From Proteiniphilum sp. (GTDB lineage Bacteria > Bacteroidota > Bacteroidia > Bacteroidales > Dysgonomonadaceae), in contig JAENWZ010000047.1 of assembly GCA_016649795.1 (NCBI GenBank), forward strand, positions 1 to 11,092: 11,092 bases of DNA, written 5' to 3'. Below are positions 1 through 7,325 of the stretch, one piece after another. The notes under the pieces were generated by a model. The model was not told where the DNA came from. It saw only the letters and a list, made by a program, of their open reading frames with translations, and ran no database searches. The first letter of the stretch is position 1. Every line of letters starts with the position of its first letter. The translations under genes and the position numbers were made by a program.

Positions 1-246
1 ATCTATTATGAGAGAGATGGAGCACTACGTAAACACATTATAAGGAGCACTTTAAACAAAGCCGAAACAGCCACGCGTGAAAGTGATTTTCTCATCCGGT
101 GCCACCGGAGCTATATCGTTAATATTAAACGAATTAAAGAGATTCAGGGGAATTCTCAGGGATACAAATTGTATTTTGAAAATCTCGATTCCCCGGCTCA
201 GGTTTCTCAAATGTATATCTCAGAATTCAAAAGACATATAGAGTAG
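1..246 (+). CDS. LytTR-family response regulator, C-terminal fragment
   Basis: The window starts inside this gene; 81 codons and the TAG stop are visible. The reading frame gives a run typical of the end of a LytTR DNA-binding domain: ERDGALRKHIIRSTLNKAE, then FLIRCHRSYIVNI, then a glycine turn and a final strand ending in SEFKRHIE. The FxRxHRSYIVN stretch is the family signature for the beta-rich DNA-binding fold. Proteins with this end usually carry an N-terminal receiver domain phosphorylated by a membrane histidine kinase of the LytS/YehU type, but that part lies outside the window, so a receiver-less regulator cannot be excluded. The next gene begins 211 bp downstream, so it is probably a separate unit. 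Confidence 0.85.
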   Translation: MYYERDGALRKHIIRSTLNKAETATRESDFLIRCHRSYIVNIKRIKEIQGNSQGYKLYFENLDSPAQVSQMYISEFKRHIE

Positions 247-457
247 TTTTTTTGGCCACTGCACGCCTGCTTTTCACCCCTAAAACAGCTATCCATCCCT
301 ATTATTCGCAGGATATACCCATTTTTTTGTCATGTACAATTTCATTCATAATTTTATTAGCGAATTAAGGTGAAACTTAATGATTAAAGATATCGTGAAT
401 CAATGGTAACCCCATTGATACTAATGAATGGATATAATATAATACAATTAACTAGCA
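247..457. other. Intergenic region between regulator and flavoprotein
   Basis: This 211-bp AT-rich stretch has no convincing gene. A run of seven T follows the regulator's stop codon without a preceding strong hairpin. The inverted repeat at 399-419 and a TATAAT-like AT run at 433-443 are its only marked elements. No TAnnTTTG -7 element was found before the next gene. Confidence 0.5.
399..419. promoter_or_regulatory. Perfect 8-bp inverted repeat, possible operator
   Basis: ATCAATGG is followed after 5 bases (TAACC) by its exact reverse complement CCATTGAT. The repeat ends 38 bp before the start codon of the flavoprotein gene. No T-tract follows on the plus strand, so it does not look like a terminator of the upstream gene. 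A dimeric regulator site or a small leader hairpin are both possible; the assignment is inference. Confidence 0.35.
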
Positions 458-1570
458 ATGAATGAGTTAAAGATAGGGGATCTGACAGCAAAACTGCCAA
501 TTATTCAGGGAGGAATGGGTGTTTGTGTGTCGATGTCAGGATTGGCTGCTGCTGTAGCAAATGAAGGTGGAATAGGTGTTATTTCTGCTGTGGGAATTGG
601 TATGTCAGAGCCGGATTATCGAAAGCATTTTCGTGCATCCAACAAAATTGCGTTAAGAAAACAGATCCAAAAAGCGCAATTAAATTCAAATGGAATCATC
701 GGGGTGAATATCATGATGGCTGTTTCCGACTTTGATGATTTGTTACAAGTGGCCCTTGAGGAGAAAATTGACATTGTTTTTATTGGTGCCGGATTGCCAC
801 TTAAGATACCCGCATTCCTGGAAAGTATCAACCAGGGTGATACCACCACAAAAATAGTACCCAAAGTTTCCTCCTCCAGAGCGGCAAAGTTAATATTCAG
901 ACATTGGCTGGAAAAGTACAATAAAATTCCGGATGCAGTGGTTGTTGAGGGACCGCTTGCAGGAGGTCATCTGGGGTTCGGTAAAGATGATCTGAACAAC
1001 AGTAAACAATCGCTCTACTCAATAGTGAAGGATACAGTTGATGAAATGGACTTTTTTCAACAAAAAACAGGAGTAGAAATTCCTGTGATTGCCGCAGGAG
1101 GTATTTATACAGGCAGGGATATGTACAACATCATGCAGTCAGGGGCCAAAGCTGTTAAAATGGGAACCAGATTCGTCACTACAACTGAATGTGATGTGTC
1201 TGAAGAATTTAAACAGAATTACCTTAACTGTACGAAAGATGATATTGTATTAATTGATAGTCCGGTAGGTCTTCCCGGTAGAGTAATTATCAATGATTTT
1301 GTAAGAGAGATTCAACAAGGGGAGCAAAAACCGGTAAAATGTCCCTGGAAGTGTCTGAAAACTTGTGATTATAAAAAAGTTCAGTTTTGTATTTCCGAAG
1401 CTCTGTTTAATGCAGCACAAGGGAACTTTAAACATGGTTTCTCTTTTGCAGGAACAAATGCCTTTTTAGCCAAAGAAATAATCACGGTTAAGGAAACTAT
1501 GCAACAATTGAAAGAAGAGTATTACCATGAAGAAATGCGGCTAAAAAAGGTTGAAGTCTGTGAATACTAA
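458..1570 (+). CDS. Nitronate monooxygenase / FabK-like FMN-dependent TIM-barrel oxidoreductase
   Basis: This 370-residue protein belongs to the 2-nitropropane dioxygenase/nitronate monooxygenase superfamily, whose members oxidise alkyl nitronates with FMN; the related FabK enzymes reduce enoyl-ACP. Family landmarks in order are the N-terminal IIQGGMGVCVS loop (residues 15-25), GVNIMMAV (82-89), the GGHLGF motif (169-174), which carries the histidine expected at the active site, the AAGGIYTG phosphate-binding loop (212-219) and MGTRFVTTTEC (235-245). Length is normal or slightly long for the family. Near the C-terminus lies a cysteine cluster, C295-x3-C299-x3-C303-x7-C311, typical of the anaerobe branch. 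The ATG at 458 lets the protein begin directly at the first barrel strand, and no clear Shine-Dalgarno site is seen. It appears to be a single-gene unit. The exact substrate cannot be read from sequence, so no gene symbol is given. Confidence 0.85.
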   Translation: MNELKIGDLTAKLPIIQGGMGVCVSMSGLAAAVANEGGIGVISAVGIGMSEPDYRKHFRASNKIALRKQIQKAQLNSNGIIGVNIMMAVSDFDDLLQVALEEKIDIVFIGAGLPLKIPAFLESINQGDTTTKIVPKVSSSRAAKLIFRHWLEKYNKIPDAVVVEGPLAGGHLGFGKDDLNNSKQSLYSIVKDTVDEMDFFQQKTGVEIPVIAAGGIYTGRDMYNIMQSGAKAVKMGTRFVTTTECDVSEEFKQNYLNCTKDDIVLIDSPVGLPGRVIINDFVREIQQGEQKPVKCPWKCLKTCDYKKVQFCISEALFNAAQGNFKHGFSFAGTNAFLAKEIITVKETMQQLKEEYYHEEMRLKKVEVCEY

Positions 1571-1597
1571 CTTTTAAAATAGAGCACGATTAATTAG

Positions 1598-1717
1598 GAA
1601 AAATATTCTGACTTATATAGATTACATTTACAGTACACACAATTACCGTTTAAACCATACACCGGGCAGATTGAAGATTACCATTATTCAATCGTCTTGC
1701 AAGTTGCCGGACTCTGA
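1598..1717 (+). pseudogene. Possible C-terminal scrap of a GEVED-like secreted protein
   Basis: Following a TAG stop there is an open run of 39 codons without an ATG, ending at TGA. Its second half reads PYTGQIEDYHYSIVLQVAGL. The G-Q-I-E-D-Y core resembles the G-E-V-E-D-Y signature of the GEVED beta-sandwich domain found at the ends of Bacteroidota secreted proteins. The match is short and could be chance; no other part of such a gene is visible. Confidence 0.2.
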
Positions 1718-1909
1718 TGTCAATAGAATCCTGATGAACGAAATGTGTTCAGAAAATATTTATTTCTTTTGGAAAAATCGTATTGAATAAATTGAATTGA
1801 TATGTATTTGAAAGTAAATCAATCGATTAAAACTTTTCATTAAAGGTTTTTACCCTCTCTCAAAAACTATTTATTTGTCAGACTGTTATATCCAAAGCAA
1901 AGTATTATT

Positions 1910-1917
1910 TAAATTTG
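1910..1917 (+). promoter_or_regulatory. Candidate Bacteroidota -7 promoter element for the dehydrogenase operon
   Basis: TAAATTTG matches the TAnnTTTG consensus of the primary sigma factor of Bacteroidota. It ends 18 bp before the E1 alpha ATG, so a start site at about 1923 would give a leader of only 10-15 nt. No clear TTTG -33 element lies at the usual distance, since TTTG at 1874-1877 is too far upstream. The call therefore rests on the -7 match and its position. Confidence 0.4.
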
Positions 1918-1935
1918 TTCTAAATAAACAGATAA

Positions 1936-3045
1936 ATGACTCAAAACGATTTACCTGCTATTTTTTGTGACTATAACCCAATAGAAGATAAGATGCTACA
2001 AGTCATCGATAATGAAGGCAATATCATCAACAAGGAGCTGATGCCTGAACTGGATGACGAAACGATTATAGATGCATATAAATTGATGCTGTATGAACGG
2101 ATAGCCGACGAGAAGGCTGTCTCCTACCAGCGTCAGGGCAGGATGTATACCTATACTCCCAATCTGGGACAGGAGGCCATTCATATAGCCGCCGGGATGA
2201 ATATCCGTAAGGTGGACTGGTTGGTTCCCTCATTTCGTGAAATGGGCACCCTGCTCGCAAAAGGGGTAACCATGAAGGATATGTTCCTTTTTTACAACGG
2301 GAATGAGCATGGCGGCAGTTTTAAGAATGCCAACCATGTGCTCCCCATCGCCATCTCAATCGGCACGCAGTTTCAGCATGCCACCGGCATAGGATACTCC
2401 GTCAAGTACCGGAAGAAGGATGAGGTGGTGTTCACTTTTATCGGTGATGGCGGCACATCGGAGGGTGATTTCAGCGAAGCACTTAATTTTGCCGGTGTAT
2501 GGAAGGTTCCGGTGGTTTTCACCATCCAGAACAATCAGTATGCCATCTCTGTTCCCGTGAAGGCACAGACCAACTCGGTTAACCTCGCCGTCAAGTCGGT
2601 CGCTTTTGGTATCCCGGGTATCAAGGTGGACGGGAATGATTTCTTTGCCATGTACCTGGCTTACAAAACAGCATCCGAGTATGCCCGTTCGGGGAGGGGA
2701 GCAGTACTTGTCGAAGCGCTTACATACCGTCTCGGAGCACATACCACCTCTGATGACCCTACCAAATACCGGAAGAAGGAGGAGGAGGAGCTGTGGGGAT
2801 TGACCGATCCGTTGATCCGCCTGAAACGCTATATAGAAAGTATGGGTATCTGGAATATCGATGAGGAGAAGCTGACTGAAGAGTACAAGCAACAGATCGA
2901 TGAACAGTTTATTGATGCAGAAAACAACAAATCCTATCCGCTGAACGATGTGTTTCAGTATATGTACACCGATATGCCGGAAGAGTTGAGGAGACAAAAG
3001 GCGGAATATGAACAATTCTTAAGCTGGAAGGAGAAGAGGAAATGA
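1936..3045 (+). CDS. pdhA: Pyruvate (2-oxoacid) dehydrogenase E1 component, alpha subunit
   Basis: With the beta subunit, this 369-residue subunit forms the thiamine-diphosphate E1 enzyme, which decarboxylates a 2-oxoacid and acylates the lipoyl group of E2. The ThDP/Mg motif GDGGTSEGDF starts at G170 and closes with N199-N200, giving the usual GDG-x(26)-NN spacing. The regulatory/catalytic loop RLGAHTTSDDPTKYR (265-279) contains H269, equivalent to the conserved loop histidine. The N-terminus (VIDNEGNIINKELMPELDD, 23-41) matches from memory the layout of Bacillus-type E1p alpha (ILNEEGEVVNEEAMPEL), which favours pyruvate. Branched-chain 2-oxoacids remain possible, because E1 alpha specificity is hard to read from sequence. 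Length fits the family. The beta subunit gene begins within its stop codon, so the two are translationally coupled. A long antisense ORF within it is a coding shadow. Confidence 0.88.
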   Translation: MTQNDLPAIFCDYNPIEDKMLQVIDNEGNIINKELMPELDDETIIDAYKLMLYERIADEKAVSYQRQGRMYTYTPNLGQEAIHIAAGMNIRKVDWLVPSFREMGTLLAKGVTMKDMFLFYNGNEHGGSFKNANHVLPIAISIGTQFQHATGIGYSVKYRKKDEVVFTFIGDGGTSEGDFSEALNFAGVWKVPVVFTIQNNQYAISVPVKAQTNSVNLAVKSVAFGIPGIKVDGNDFFAMYLAYKTASEYARSGRGAVLVEALTYRLGAHTTSDDPTKYRKKEEEELWGLTDPLIRLKRYIESMGIWNIDEEKLTEEYKQQIDEQFIDAENNKSYPLNDVFQYMYTDMPEELRRQKAEYEQFLSWKEKRK

Positions 3046-4019
3046 GCGTAATGACAATGGTGAAGGCGATCAACAACGCGTTGGATATCAAGCTGAATGA
3101 AGATAAGAATATCGTAATCTACGGTGAGGATGTGGGCGTTGAAGGAGGCGTTTTTCGCGTGACCGAAGGGTTACAGAAGAAATACGGTGTTGAACGTGTC
3201 TTTGACTCCCCCCTGGCAGAGTCCGCTATCGTGGGTACCGCACTGGGAATGGCCGTTTCCGGCCTCAGACCCATCGTGGAGCTGCAGTTTGAGGGCTTCA
3301 CCTTCCCTGCTTTTAACCAGATCCTTTCCAACGTAGCCCGTATGCAGAACCGTTCTCGGGGAAAGTACGGGGTACCTATGGTAATCCGCTTCCCCTATGG
3401 TGGTGGTGTCAACGCGCTGGAGCATCATTCCGACAGCCCGGAGGCGCTCTTCGCGCATATCCCGGGACTGAAAGTGGTGATCCCCTCCACACCTCACGAT
3501 GCGAAGGGGATGATGATCGCTGCCATCGAGAGCAATGATCCGGTAATTTTTATGGAGCCGAAACGGATCTACCGGGCTATCAAACAGGAGGTTTCCGACG
3601 AAAAATTCACTCTTCCCCTGGGCAAAGCCCGGGTGGTGCAGGAAGGGAGTGATGTAACTGTCGTGGCTTTTGGTGCCATGATCCGCGAGTGTCAGAAAGC
3701 GATAGTCATGGCCGAAGAAAATGGTATTTCGGTAGAGCTGATCGATTTGCGCTCCATCTATCCCATCGACAGAGAAACAATTAGAGACTCAGTGAGAAAA
3801 ACGGGACGGATGATCGTTGTAGCGGAAGCGCACGAGTCGTTCAGTGTAGGGTCGGAACTGATTGCCATCGCCAATGAAGAGGCTTTCCTCTATCTGGAGG
3901 CACCCCCGAAAAGGGTGATGGGGTACGATACCGTGGTTCCACTGGCACAGGGTGAAAAATATTATATCATTTCGCCGGACCGCATTTTTTATGAAATCGA
4001 AAAGAGCGTTCATTTTTAA
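3042..4019 (+). CDS. pdhB: Pyruvate (2-oxoacid) dehydrogenase E1 component, beta subunit
   Basis: This 325-residue partner of E1 alpha completes the ThDP site at the alpha/beta interface. Recognisable blocks are GEDVGVEGGVFRVTEGL (28-44), DSPLAESAIVG (55-65) with E60 as the glutamate that activates the thiamine ring, PYGGGVNALEHHSDSPEA (118-135) with the paired histidines at H128-H129, and the C-terminal transketolase domain from about residue 200 (VTVVAFGAM, then VELIDLRSIYPID, then VVAEAHESFSVGSE). Length and domain order are normal. The ATG overlaps the alpha stop codon as ATGA and has a purine-rich GAAGAGGA just upstream, so the start is well supported. Together with E1 alpha and E2 it forms one operon; E3 is not in the window. 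Confidence 0.9.
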   Translation: MSVMTMVKAINNALDIKLNEDKNIVIYGEDVGVEGGVFRVTEGLQKKYGVERVFDSPLAESAIVGTALGMAVSGLRPIVELQFEGFTFPAFNQILSNVARMQNRSRGKYGVPMVIRFPYGGGVNALEHHSDSPEALFAHIPGLKVVIPSTPHDAKGMMIAAIESNDPVIFMEPKRIYRAIKQEVSDEKFTLPLGKARVVQEGSDVTVVAFGAMIRECQKAIVMAEENGISVELIDLRSIYPIDRETIRDSVRKTGRMIVVAEAHESFSVGSELIAIANEEAFLYLEAPPKRVMGYDTVVPLAQGEKYYIISPDRIFYEIEKSVHF

Positions 4020-4029
4020 ACTGTAACCA

Positions 4030-5313
4030 ATGCGATATACATTTAATTTCCCTGATTTGGGTGAAGGACTGGAAGAAGGAACCATACTGGAGTGGTACGT
4101 GAAAGAAGGAGATAGTGTGAAGGTAGGAGATTCCATCGTGCAGATGGAGACCGACAAGGTGGTGGCAGATATCCCTTCGCCAAAGAGTGGAATCATTGCA
4201 GCACGCTACGGGAATGTGGGTGATGTGATTCATGTTGGTGCACCGCTGGTGGAGATTGAACAGGAAAGTACCGGTAACGGGCAGGATGTTACAGAAGAAA
4301 AACCGGCTACTCAGCCCATATCGGAACCCGAAGAGGGGGCAGCAGTGGTAGGCACGATGGAGCTGGCCGGCAAAGATGGAGTTCTGGCAGCGAGCAATGA
4401 AGGTTCATCTGAAACAGGGAGCGTCGAGGGCGAATCACGTAAAGTGCTGGCGACACCCGTCGCCCGTGCGCTGGCAAAAGAGATGGGGATTGATATCAGG
4501 GATGTCACTGGAAGTGACCCCTCGGGAAGGGTGAAGAAAGAGGATATTCTGAATTTCAGATATAAGGCAGAAACGGCAACCGGTAAGGTGGAAGCAACCG
4601 GACCCGCTACCGGTGACGTGACATATCTGCCACTCACGCAGATCAGGAAGACCATCGCCAGGAATATGCTTCACTCCAAGCATAACGCAGCCCACATGTC
4701 TGTCTTTGAAGAGGTGGAGATAACCGGACTGATGCAGCTGATAGCAAAGTTTAAACTGAAGTATGCAGACAGAGAGGTGAAGCTGACCTACTTGCCCTTT
4801 ATCGTGAAAGCGGTGGCACAGGCGTTAAAGCATCACCCGCAGCTCAATTCGCAGATCGACAGCGAGAATAACCGGATGATTGTCCATAACCGCTATAACA
4901 TTGCCATTGCCGTGGACGCCCCGGACGGACTGGTTGTCCCCGTGATCCGCGATGCGGACCGGTTGTCGATATTTCAGATAGCAGAGCAGATCGGTGAGCT
5001 GGCCTCGAAGGCGAGAGCCCGGAAACTGACGCTGGAAGATATGAAAGAAGGTTCTTTTTCCATCACCAGTTTCGGTTCCATCGGCGGCATCTTCGCCACG
5101 CCGGTCATCAACTACCCTCAAGCCGGCATTCTGGGAATAGGACGGATCATGAGAACACCCATCGTCAGAGATGATGAGATCGTGATAGGAAATATCATGC
5201 CCCTTTCGCTCACGGTGGATCACCGTATTGTAGATGGCGGAGAGACAACCCGTTTCCTCAAAAGGGTGATGGAATACCTGGCTGACCCTATCACACTAAT
5301 CATGGAGGAATGA
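4030..5313 (+). CDS. pdhC: Dihydrolipoamide acyltransferase, E2 component of the 2-oxoacid dehydrogenase complex
   Basis: E2 is the structural core of the complex and transfers the acyl group from lipoate to coenzyme A. This 427-residue protein has one N-terminal lipoyl domain (about 1-77) with the attachment lysine K43 in METDKVVADIPS, an acidic Ala/Gly/Glu-rich linker (about 80-136), a peripheral-subunit-binding domain (about 138-174, VLATPVARALAKEMGIDI then GSDPSGRVKKEDI) for docking E1/E3, and the catalytic domain (about 195-427) ending in DHRIVDGG with catalytic H398. A single lipoyl domain is typical of Gram-positive-type E2. It starts 10 bp after the beta stop. Its own stop overlaps the start of the downstream secreted protein. 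E2 sequence alone does not separate acetyl from branched-chain acyl transfer, so the symbol is provisional. Confidence 0.88.
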   Translation: MRYTFNFPDLGEGLEEGTILEWYVKEGDSVKVGDSIVQMETDKVVADIPSPKSGIIAARYGNVGDVIHVGAPLVEIEQESTGNGQDVTEEKPATQPISEPEEGAAVVGTMELAGKDGVLAASNEGSSETGSVEGESRKVLATPVARALAKEMGIDIRDVTGSDPSGRVKKEDILNFRYKAETATGKVEATGPATGDVTYLPLTQIRKTIARNMLHSKHNAAHMSVFEEVEITGLMQLIAKFKLKYADREVKLTYLPFIVKAVAQALKHHPQLNSQIDSENNRMIVHNRYNIAIAVDAPDGLVVPVIRDADRLSIFQIAEQIGELASKARARKLTLEDMKEGSFSITSFGSIGGIFATPVINYPQAGILGIGRIMRTPIVRDDEIVIGNIMPLSLTVDHRIVDGGETTRFLKRVMEYLADPITLIMEE

Positions 5314-6956
5314 AAAACATATATTTATTGCTCTTCCTGTTTGTTAGTCCGATTAGTTTGATGCAAGTGCAAGCACAAAGTAGGTCTGACAATGAAGTGA
5401 TCACTTATCATAATGAAAAAACGCAGGTACGCTCAAATGAAAAAGGGGATCTGTTTATCAATGTATCCCCCAATGATGTCCGTAAATTCAAAACTGATGG
5501 ATGGGTTCGTTACAGTGACTTCGGCACTAAGGGAGATGGGATAACGGATGATATTGATGCCATCTTTGCAACCCATGCGTTCGCAAATCAGCACAATCTT
5601 ATTGTGAAAGCCGACGAGGGAGCAACCTACTACATCGGCGGAAAAGAACTTACTGCGGTCATCCGTACCGATACTGATTTTGGCACAGCTCACTTTGTCA
5701 TAGATGATACAGACGTTCAAAACCGGAATGCACCTATTTTTCAGGTTGGTTCCGGCTTACAATCTTTCAAACCCGAAGGTATATCCATCTTAAAAAGAAA
5801 TCAGCATAAGATCGATGCCTCTCTCCCCGGACCGTGCCTTTTCACGGTCACAAATTCCAATGTAAAACGATATATCCGGTTTGGGCCGAACCAAAACAAC
5901 GGATCCTCGCAAACGGATATATTTATTGTTGACAAAAACGGCAACGTGGATAAAAATACGCCAGTCATCTGGGATTTTGACCAGATTACAGATATTACAG
6001 CTCTTCCGATTGATGAAACGAAACTCACCATCACAGACGGATATTTCACAACCATTGCCAACAAGGATGAGTCGAAATACACCTACTATAACCGGGGCTT
6101 AGCAATCAATCGCTCGAATGTTCTCGTGGATGGACTGGAACACCGCGTCACCGGCGAAGGAGACCATGGTGCTCCTTATAGTGGTTTTATCAGCATCAGC
6201 AACTGCTCATACGTAACAATCAGGAACGCCATTCTGACGGGACATAAAACGTATCAGACTATTGGTTCGGCAGGAGTAGCGGTATCCATGGGGACCTATG
6301 ACATCTCCGTCAACAGGGCACTTAACGTAACATTCGAGCACTGCAGGCAGACGAACGATATCAACGATCGTACATACTGGGGCATCATGGGTTCCAACTA
6401 CAGCAAGAACCTTGTGTATGATCATTGTACCTTTTCTCGGTTTGATGCCCACATGGGAGTTGCCAATGCCACCATTCGTAACTCAACGCTGGGACACCAG
6501 GGGATCAACGCTATCGGAAGCGGGAATTTTACTGTAGAGAACACAACCATCCATAGCAGAAACCTCATCAATCTACGCTCAGATTATGGCAGTACATGGC
6601 AGGGTGAGATCTTCATCCGCAATTGTATTTTCGTTCCGACAGGTGTGAAAACAGCCAGTGGAAGTCTGATTGGAGGATCCAACTCCGGACAGCATGATTT
6701 CGGTTACACCTGTTATATGCCGGAACGGATCACCATCGAAAATCTTCACATCGATGATTCCGGCTATCCGGATAATTATCAGGGTATAACCATATTTGCA
6801 AATTTCAATCCACAGATGAGAGATGATTCTTACGTGGAAAAGTTTCCATATATCAGGACGAAGGAGGTTATTCTTAAGAATATAACTACTGTTAGTGGCA
6901 AGCCCTTAAGGGTTAGCGACAATCTGTATATGTTCAGGGATGTAAAGAGCTTCTGA
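5310..6956 (+). CDS. Secreted right-handed parallel beta-helix protein, pectate-lyase-like
   Basis: The 548-residue product starts with a Sec signal peptide (lysine near the start, hydrophobic LLLFLFVSPIS, probable cleavage after A22 in VQAQS), so the mature protein should be exported. Residues 67-96 (VRYSDFGTKGDGITDDIDAI, then a helix through ANQHN) are the N-terminal cap typical of the pectate-lyase-3 superfamily. From about 265 to 500 come repeated short strands with Asn ladders and the pattern x-V-x-x-x-N-x-x-I/F (for example YVTIRNAILTG, NVTFEHC, ATIRNSTLG, FTVENTTIHS, ITIENLHID), as in parallel beta-helices. This architecture is common among polysaccharide lyases and glycosidases, but no catalytic set can be assigned. 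The ATG overlaps the E2 stop as ATGA with GGAGGA just upstream, and the signal peptide starts right there, so the start is firm. No SusC/SusD genes are visible nearby. Confidence 0.8.
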   Translation: MKNIYLLLFLFVSPISLMQVQAQSRSDNEVITYHNEKTQVRSNEKGDLFINVSPNDVRKFKTDGWVRYSDFGTKGDGITDDIDAIFATHAFANQHNLIVKADEGATYYIGGKELTAVIRTDTDFGTAHFVIDDTDVQNRNAPIFQVGSGLQSFKPEGISILKRNQHKIDASLPGPCLFTVTNSNVKRYIRFGPNQNNGSSQTDIFIVDKNGNVDKNTPVIWDFDQITDITALPIDETKLTITDGYFTTIANKDESKYTYYNRGLAINRSNVLVDGLEHRVTGEGDHGAPYSGFISISNCSYVTIRNAILTGHKTYQTIGSAGVAVSMGTYDISVNRALNVTFEHCRQTNDINDRTYWGIMGSNYSKNLVYDHCTFSRFDAHMGVANATIRNSTLGHQGINAIGSGNFTVENTTIHSRNLINLRSDYGSTWQGEIFIRNCIFVPTGVKTASGSLIGGSNSGQHDFGYTCYMPERITIENLHIDDSGYPDNYQGITIFANFNPQMRDDSYVEKFPYIRTKEVILKNITTVSGKPLRVSDNLYMFRDVKSF

Positions 6957-6982
6957 TAATACTATGTTCACTGAAAATCGTA

Positions 6983-7014
6983 TTTGCGCATAAAATTAAT
7001 ATTGTATATATTTG
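6983..7014 (+). promoter_or_regulatory. Near-consensus Bacteroidota promoter (TTTG-N20-TATATTTG)
   Basis: TTTG at 6983-6986 and TATATTTG at 7007-7014 match the -33 TTTG and -7 TAnnTTTG elements of the Bacteroidota primary sigma factor, with 20 bp between them. Transcription would start near 7020. That is downstream of the only possible start (TTG at 7012) giving the full 86-residue ORF, so the promoter more likely serves the TPR gene at 7326 through a leader of about 300 nt. Confidence 0.55.
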
Positions 7015-7272
7015 CCCGATATCTTTATTAATCTTTTAGCCATAAGGTGGGGATTATACAGCACCATCAGAATTTCCTTTTATGAAAACATTAAGTATTC
7101 AAAACGATTCTTTGTCGATTTCCGGGATGCTTTAAAAGATGGATGGCAGGTATTCTTACACGTGTTGACTCTTGTAGCCTATTTGTGGATCGTGATTCTT
7201 GTATTCTTCGTGCTTCGATTTGGATATAAATATTATAAACGAAGGATTAAAAATAAGAACAACAGAGCCTGA
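7000..7272 (+). pseudogene. DUF4349-like protein, C-terminal remnant
   Basis: The frame is open from after a TAA at 6997-6999 to the TGA at 7270-7272 and contains no ATG; an 86-residue product would require the TTG at 7012. The sequence reads WGLYSTIRISFYEN, then DFRDALKDGWQVFLHVLTLV, one hydrophobic membrane span (AYLWIVILVFFVLRFGY), and a basic tail (KYYKRRIKNKNNRA). This order (beta strand with a YSTI..xFYE pattern, amphipathic DALKDGW segment, C-terminal membrane anchor, basic end) is what I recall for the tail of DUF4349 proteins, which are normally about 250-300 residues with an N-terminal lipoprotein signal. The front is missing and the stretch just upstream is not coding, so a decayed copy is more likely than a real small membrane protein. 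The latter would need start-site data. Confidence 0.5.
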
Positions 7273-7325
7273 TAAGAGAGAAAGATTTTTTTACACAATA
7301 TTTACCTACTTTAATAACAAAAATC

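Larger units (their letters stand above)
1571..1935. other. Gene-free stretch before the dehydrogenase operon
   Basis: These 365 bp hold no intact gene. The first part contains a 39-codon open stretch without a start that may be a gene scrap (1598-1717). The second half is very AT-rich and ends in a candidate -7 element (1910-1917). CTTGCAAG at 1696-1703 is a short palindrome of no evident meaning. No strong terminator hairpin was seen after the flavoprotein gene. Confidence 0.5.

Noticed and set aside
246..368. Open frame running on past the regulator stop in another frame
   Set aside because: The translation is hydrophobic and low in complexity, has no ATG, and resembles no domain. It fits chance in AT-rich DNA.
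433..443. TATAAT-like run as an E. coli-style -10 box before the flavoprotein gene
   Set aside because: Bacteroidota promoters use TAnnTTTG instead, and no -35-like element is properly spaced; the only TTGATA is 12 bp away and lies within the inverted repeat.
1696..1703. CTTGCAAG palindrome
   Set aside because: An 8-bp palindrome is expected by chance in a window of this size, and there is no second copy or promoter context.
2356..3015. 219-residue open frame on the minus strand inside E1 alpha
   Set aside because: It lies wholly antisense to a well-supported gene in a GC-richer region, has no recognisable motif, and is explained by codon bias of the sense gene.
3789..4196. 135-residue minus-strand ORF across the E1 beta/E2 junction
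   Set aside because: It is antisense to two firm genes and to the lipoyl-domain coding sequence, and shows no family features.
7082..7135. Short ATG-started ORF (17 codons) inside the DUF4349-like remnant
   Set aside because: It is very short, in another frame, and without a supporting ribosome binding site or similarity.
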